In this document: piece after piece, positions 63,123-64,000 of the stretch
Layout of the letters: every line of letters begins with the position of its first letter
How positions within the stretch are numbered: position 1 is the first letter of the stretch
Translations under genes and position numbers: made by a program
The notes under the pieces: generated by a model
The model's input: only the letters and a program-made list of their open reading frames with translations
Databases searched by the model: none
What the model was told of the DNA's origin: nothing
Source of the DNA: Metabacillus crassostreae
Lineage (GTDB): Bacteria; Bacillota; Bacilli; Bacillales; Bacillaceae
Assembly (NCBI RefSeq): GCF_016908395.1
Contig: NZ_JAFBDU010000006.1
Coordinates: 124,001 to 188,000 of the forward strand
Length of the DNA stretch: 64,000 nucleotides
Reading direction: 5' to 3'

Positions 63123-64000
63123 CTATCTAGCGCGAATGAAGACCTTTTTTATAGTAGATCTATACACTCCATTTATTTCACCAAAAGGCAATGTAGCTTT
63201 TAAGAATAATATACTTTCAAAGACAAGGAGAAATATCAAGACAGGTAGGCCAGCATTTATAATCATATTTTTTGTAAAATAAAGTATAGACTGGTTATGA
63301 AAACTCGTATTTGTTAAATCAAGGTTCATTGTAAATACATAAAATGTTCCAAAGGTAAAATTACGTGCCCATTGAGAAACATGATAATGTCCAATTGCAT
63401 GATGAATACTATAGCGTTTAACTCGTGCAAACATTCTCCACACTTCTATCCCTTCAATGAAGATAAACAGACAAATGGCGACGAACCAGATATATACTAT
63501 ACTATCAAAATTTATTGATTCAGACATGATAGCTGCTACTCCAGTAATAGATATAGCGCCATGAATAATGCAATTTGTATTTTTCCAGTCATCTGATACA
63601 TTCCAAGAGATTGTTAGATATCGTTTTAAGATGAAGAGAATGTTAATGATATATAGGAAGATTCCTATATTAATTAGTATTTTAGTAAGGATATAGGCAA
63701 AATAATTGTCAAATAAATTTCCATATACAATGACTAATGATTGTGTGCTTACTGTTGATAGTAAGAGGATGCCATGAACCTTTTCAAAGTACTTGGATTT
63801 GAAAATCACTTGATAACATCGTATGCAGCTAAATAAGTAAAATATCCATAATCCACCATTAAGAATAGATATAACTGCAATAATTGTTTTGTACTGTGGA
63901 TACTGTTTGAAAAATAAAAAACATAGTATGGATGTACCCGCAATCCAAGTCCCAACTGCAAAGCTTTGGACAGGATGTGTTAAATATCTCCTACGAAATG
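63123..64000 (-). CDS. TehA/SLAC1-type (TDT family) transporter, 5' end outside window
   Basis: An integral membrane protein whose frame stays open to the window edge. Upstream of the GTG at 63809 the same frame encodes YLTHPVQSFAVGTWIAGTS, the family hallmark of tellurite-resistance/dicarboxylate (TDT, SLAC1-like) transporters, so that GTG is internal. About eight hydrophobic helices are visible, ending in a basic tail. These proteins carry small anions such as C4-dicarboxylates, sulfite or chloride; the substrate is unknown. Confidence 0.75.
   Translation of the reverse strand, partial: FRRRYLTHPVQSFAVGTWIAGTSILCFLFFKQYPQYKTIIAVISILNGGLWIFYLFSCIRCYQVIFKSKYFEKVHGILLLSTVSTQSLVIVYGNLFDNYFAYILTKILINIGIFLYIINILFILKRYLTISWNVSDDWKNTNCIIHGAISITGVAAIMSESINFDSIVYIWFVAICLFIFIEGIEVWRMFARVKRYSIHHAIGHYHVSQWARNFTFGTFYVFTMNLDLTNTSFHNQSILYFTKNMIINAGLPVLIFLLVFESILFLKATLPFGEINGVYRSTIKKVFIRAR

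Noticed and set aside
63123-63809. Complete membrane protein starting at the GTG 63809
   Set aside because: The same frame continues upstream to the window edge and contains the TDT-family HPVQSF..GTWIAGTS segment, so the GTG is internal.

Overview
The window comes from an AT-rich, low-GC Firmicute, most likely a free-living member of the Bacillaceae (Bacillus or Metabacillus type). The evidence is the gene content (DesK/DesR, HxlR-HxlA-HxlB, YocH, YwaF, PpaC, a cbaAB-type oxidase, an Fnr with a C-terminal cysteine cluster, FbpB-like and Spo0M-like proteins), the strong AGGAGG ribosome sites, the frequent GTG/TTG starts and the many U-tailed hairpin terminators. I saw no rRNA, tRNA, CRISPR array, prophage or transposase gene.

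Layout. Bases 1-3.5 kb: a NarL-type two-component pair and Fnr, an oxygen-response block. 3.5-5.8 kb (minus strand): a ba3-type terminal oxidase operon with subunits IIa, II and I and a possible 27-residue fourth peptide. 5.9-13.3 kb: a cupin, a divergent HxlR-type regulator with an aldo/keto reductase and an epimerase, a PrmA-like methyltransferase, manganese-dependent pyrophosphatase and a GGDEF protein. 13.5-17.7 kb: a TetR regulator and an RND efflux pump, separated by a 20-bp periodic repeat array. 17.8-23.8 kb: two yybP-ykoY manganese riboswitches, one in the expected place before a TerC/YjbE-type membrane protein and one before FbpB-like and Spo0M-like genes, plus desKR. 23.8-37.6 kb: glycerate kinase, a lipoprotein, small membrane proteins, an AraC-GyrI regulator, YocH, HtpG behind a CIRCE element, a GNAT/nitrilase pair, MITE-like repeats, the ribulose monophosphate genes hxlR-hxlA-hxlB and two small unknown proteins.

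37.7-63.1 kb is the most distinctive region and appears to be one polysaccharide-utilisation locus for arabinan or another arabinofuranose-containing glycan. It holds a YesM/YesN-type sensor and AraC-type regulator, a membrane protein derived from a chemoreceptor whose signalling tip has decayed, a YtfQ-YtfR-YtfT-YjfF-type furanose ABC transporter, and four large secreted GH43 proteins built from LamG, Ig-like and AbfB modules. Three of the four end in an LPxTAT wall-sorting signal, so polymer would be cut at the cell surface and the released sugar imported. The third GH43 gene carries a frameshift. The last gene, cut by the window end, is a TehA/SLAC1-type transporter.

Repeats form a second theme: a GC-rich extragenic repeat occurs in four copies (one decayed), and two of them sit inside larger elements bounded by GGGACATAA-type ends.
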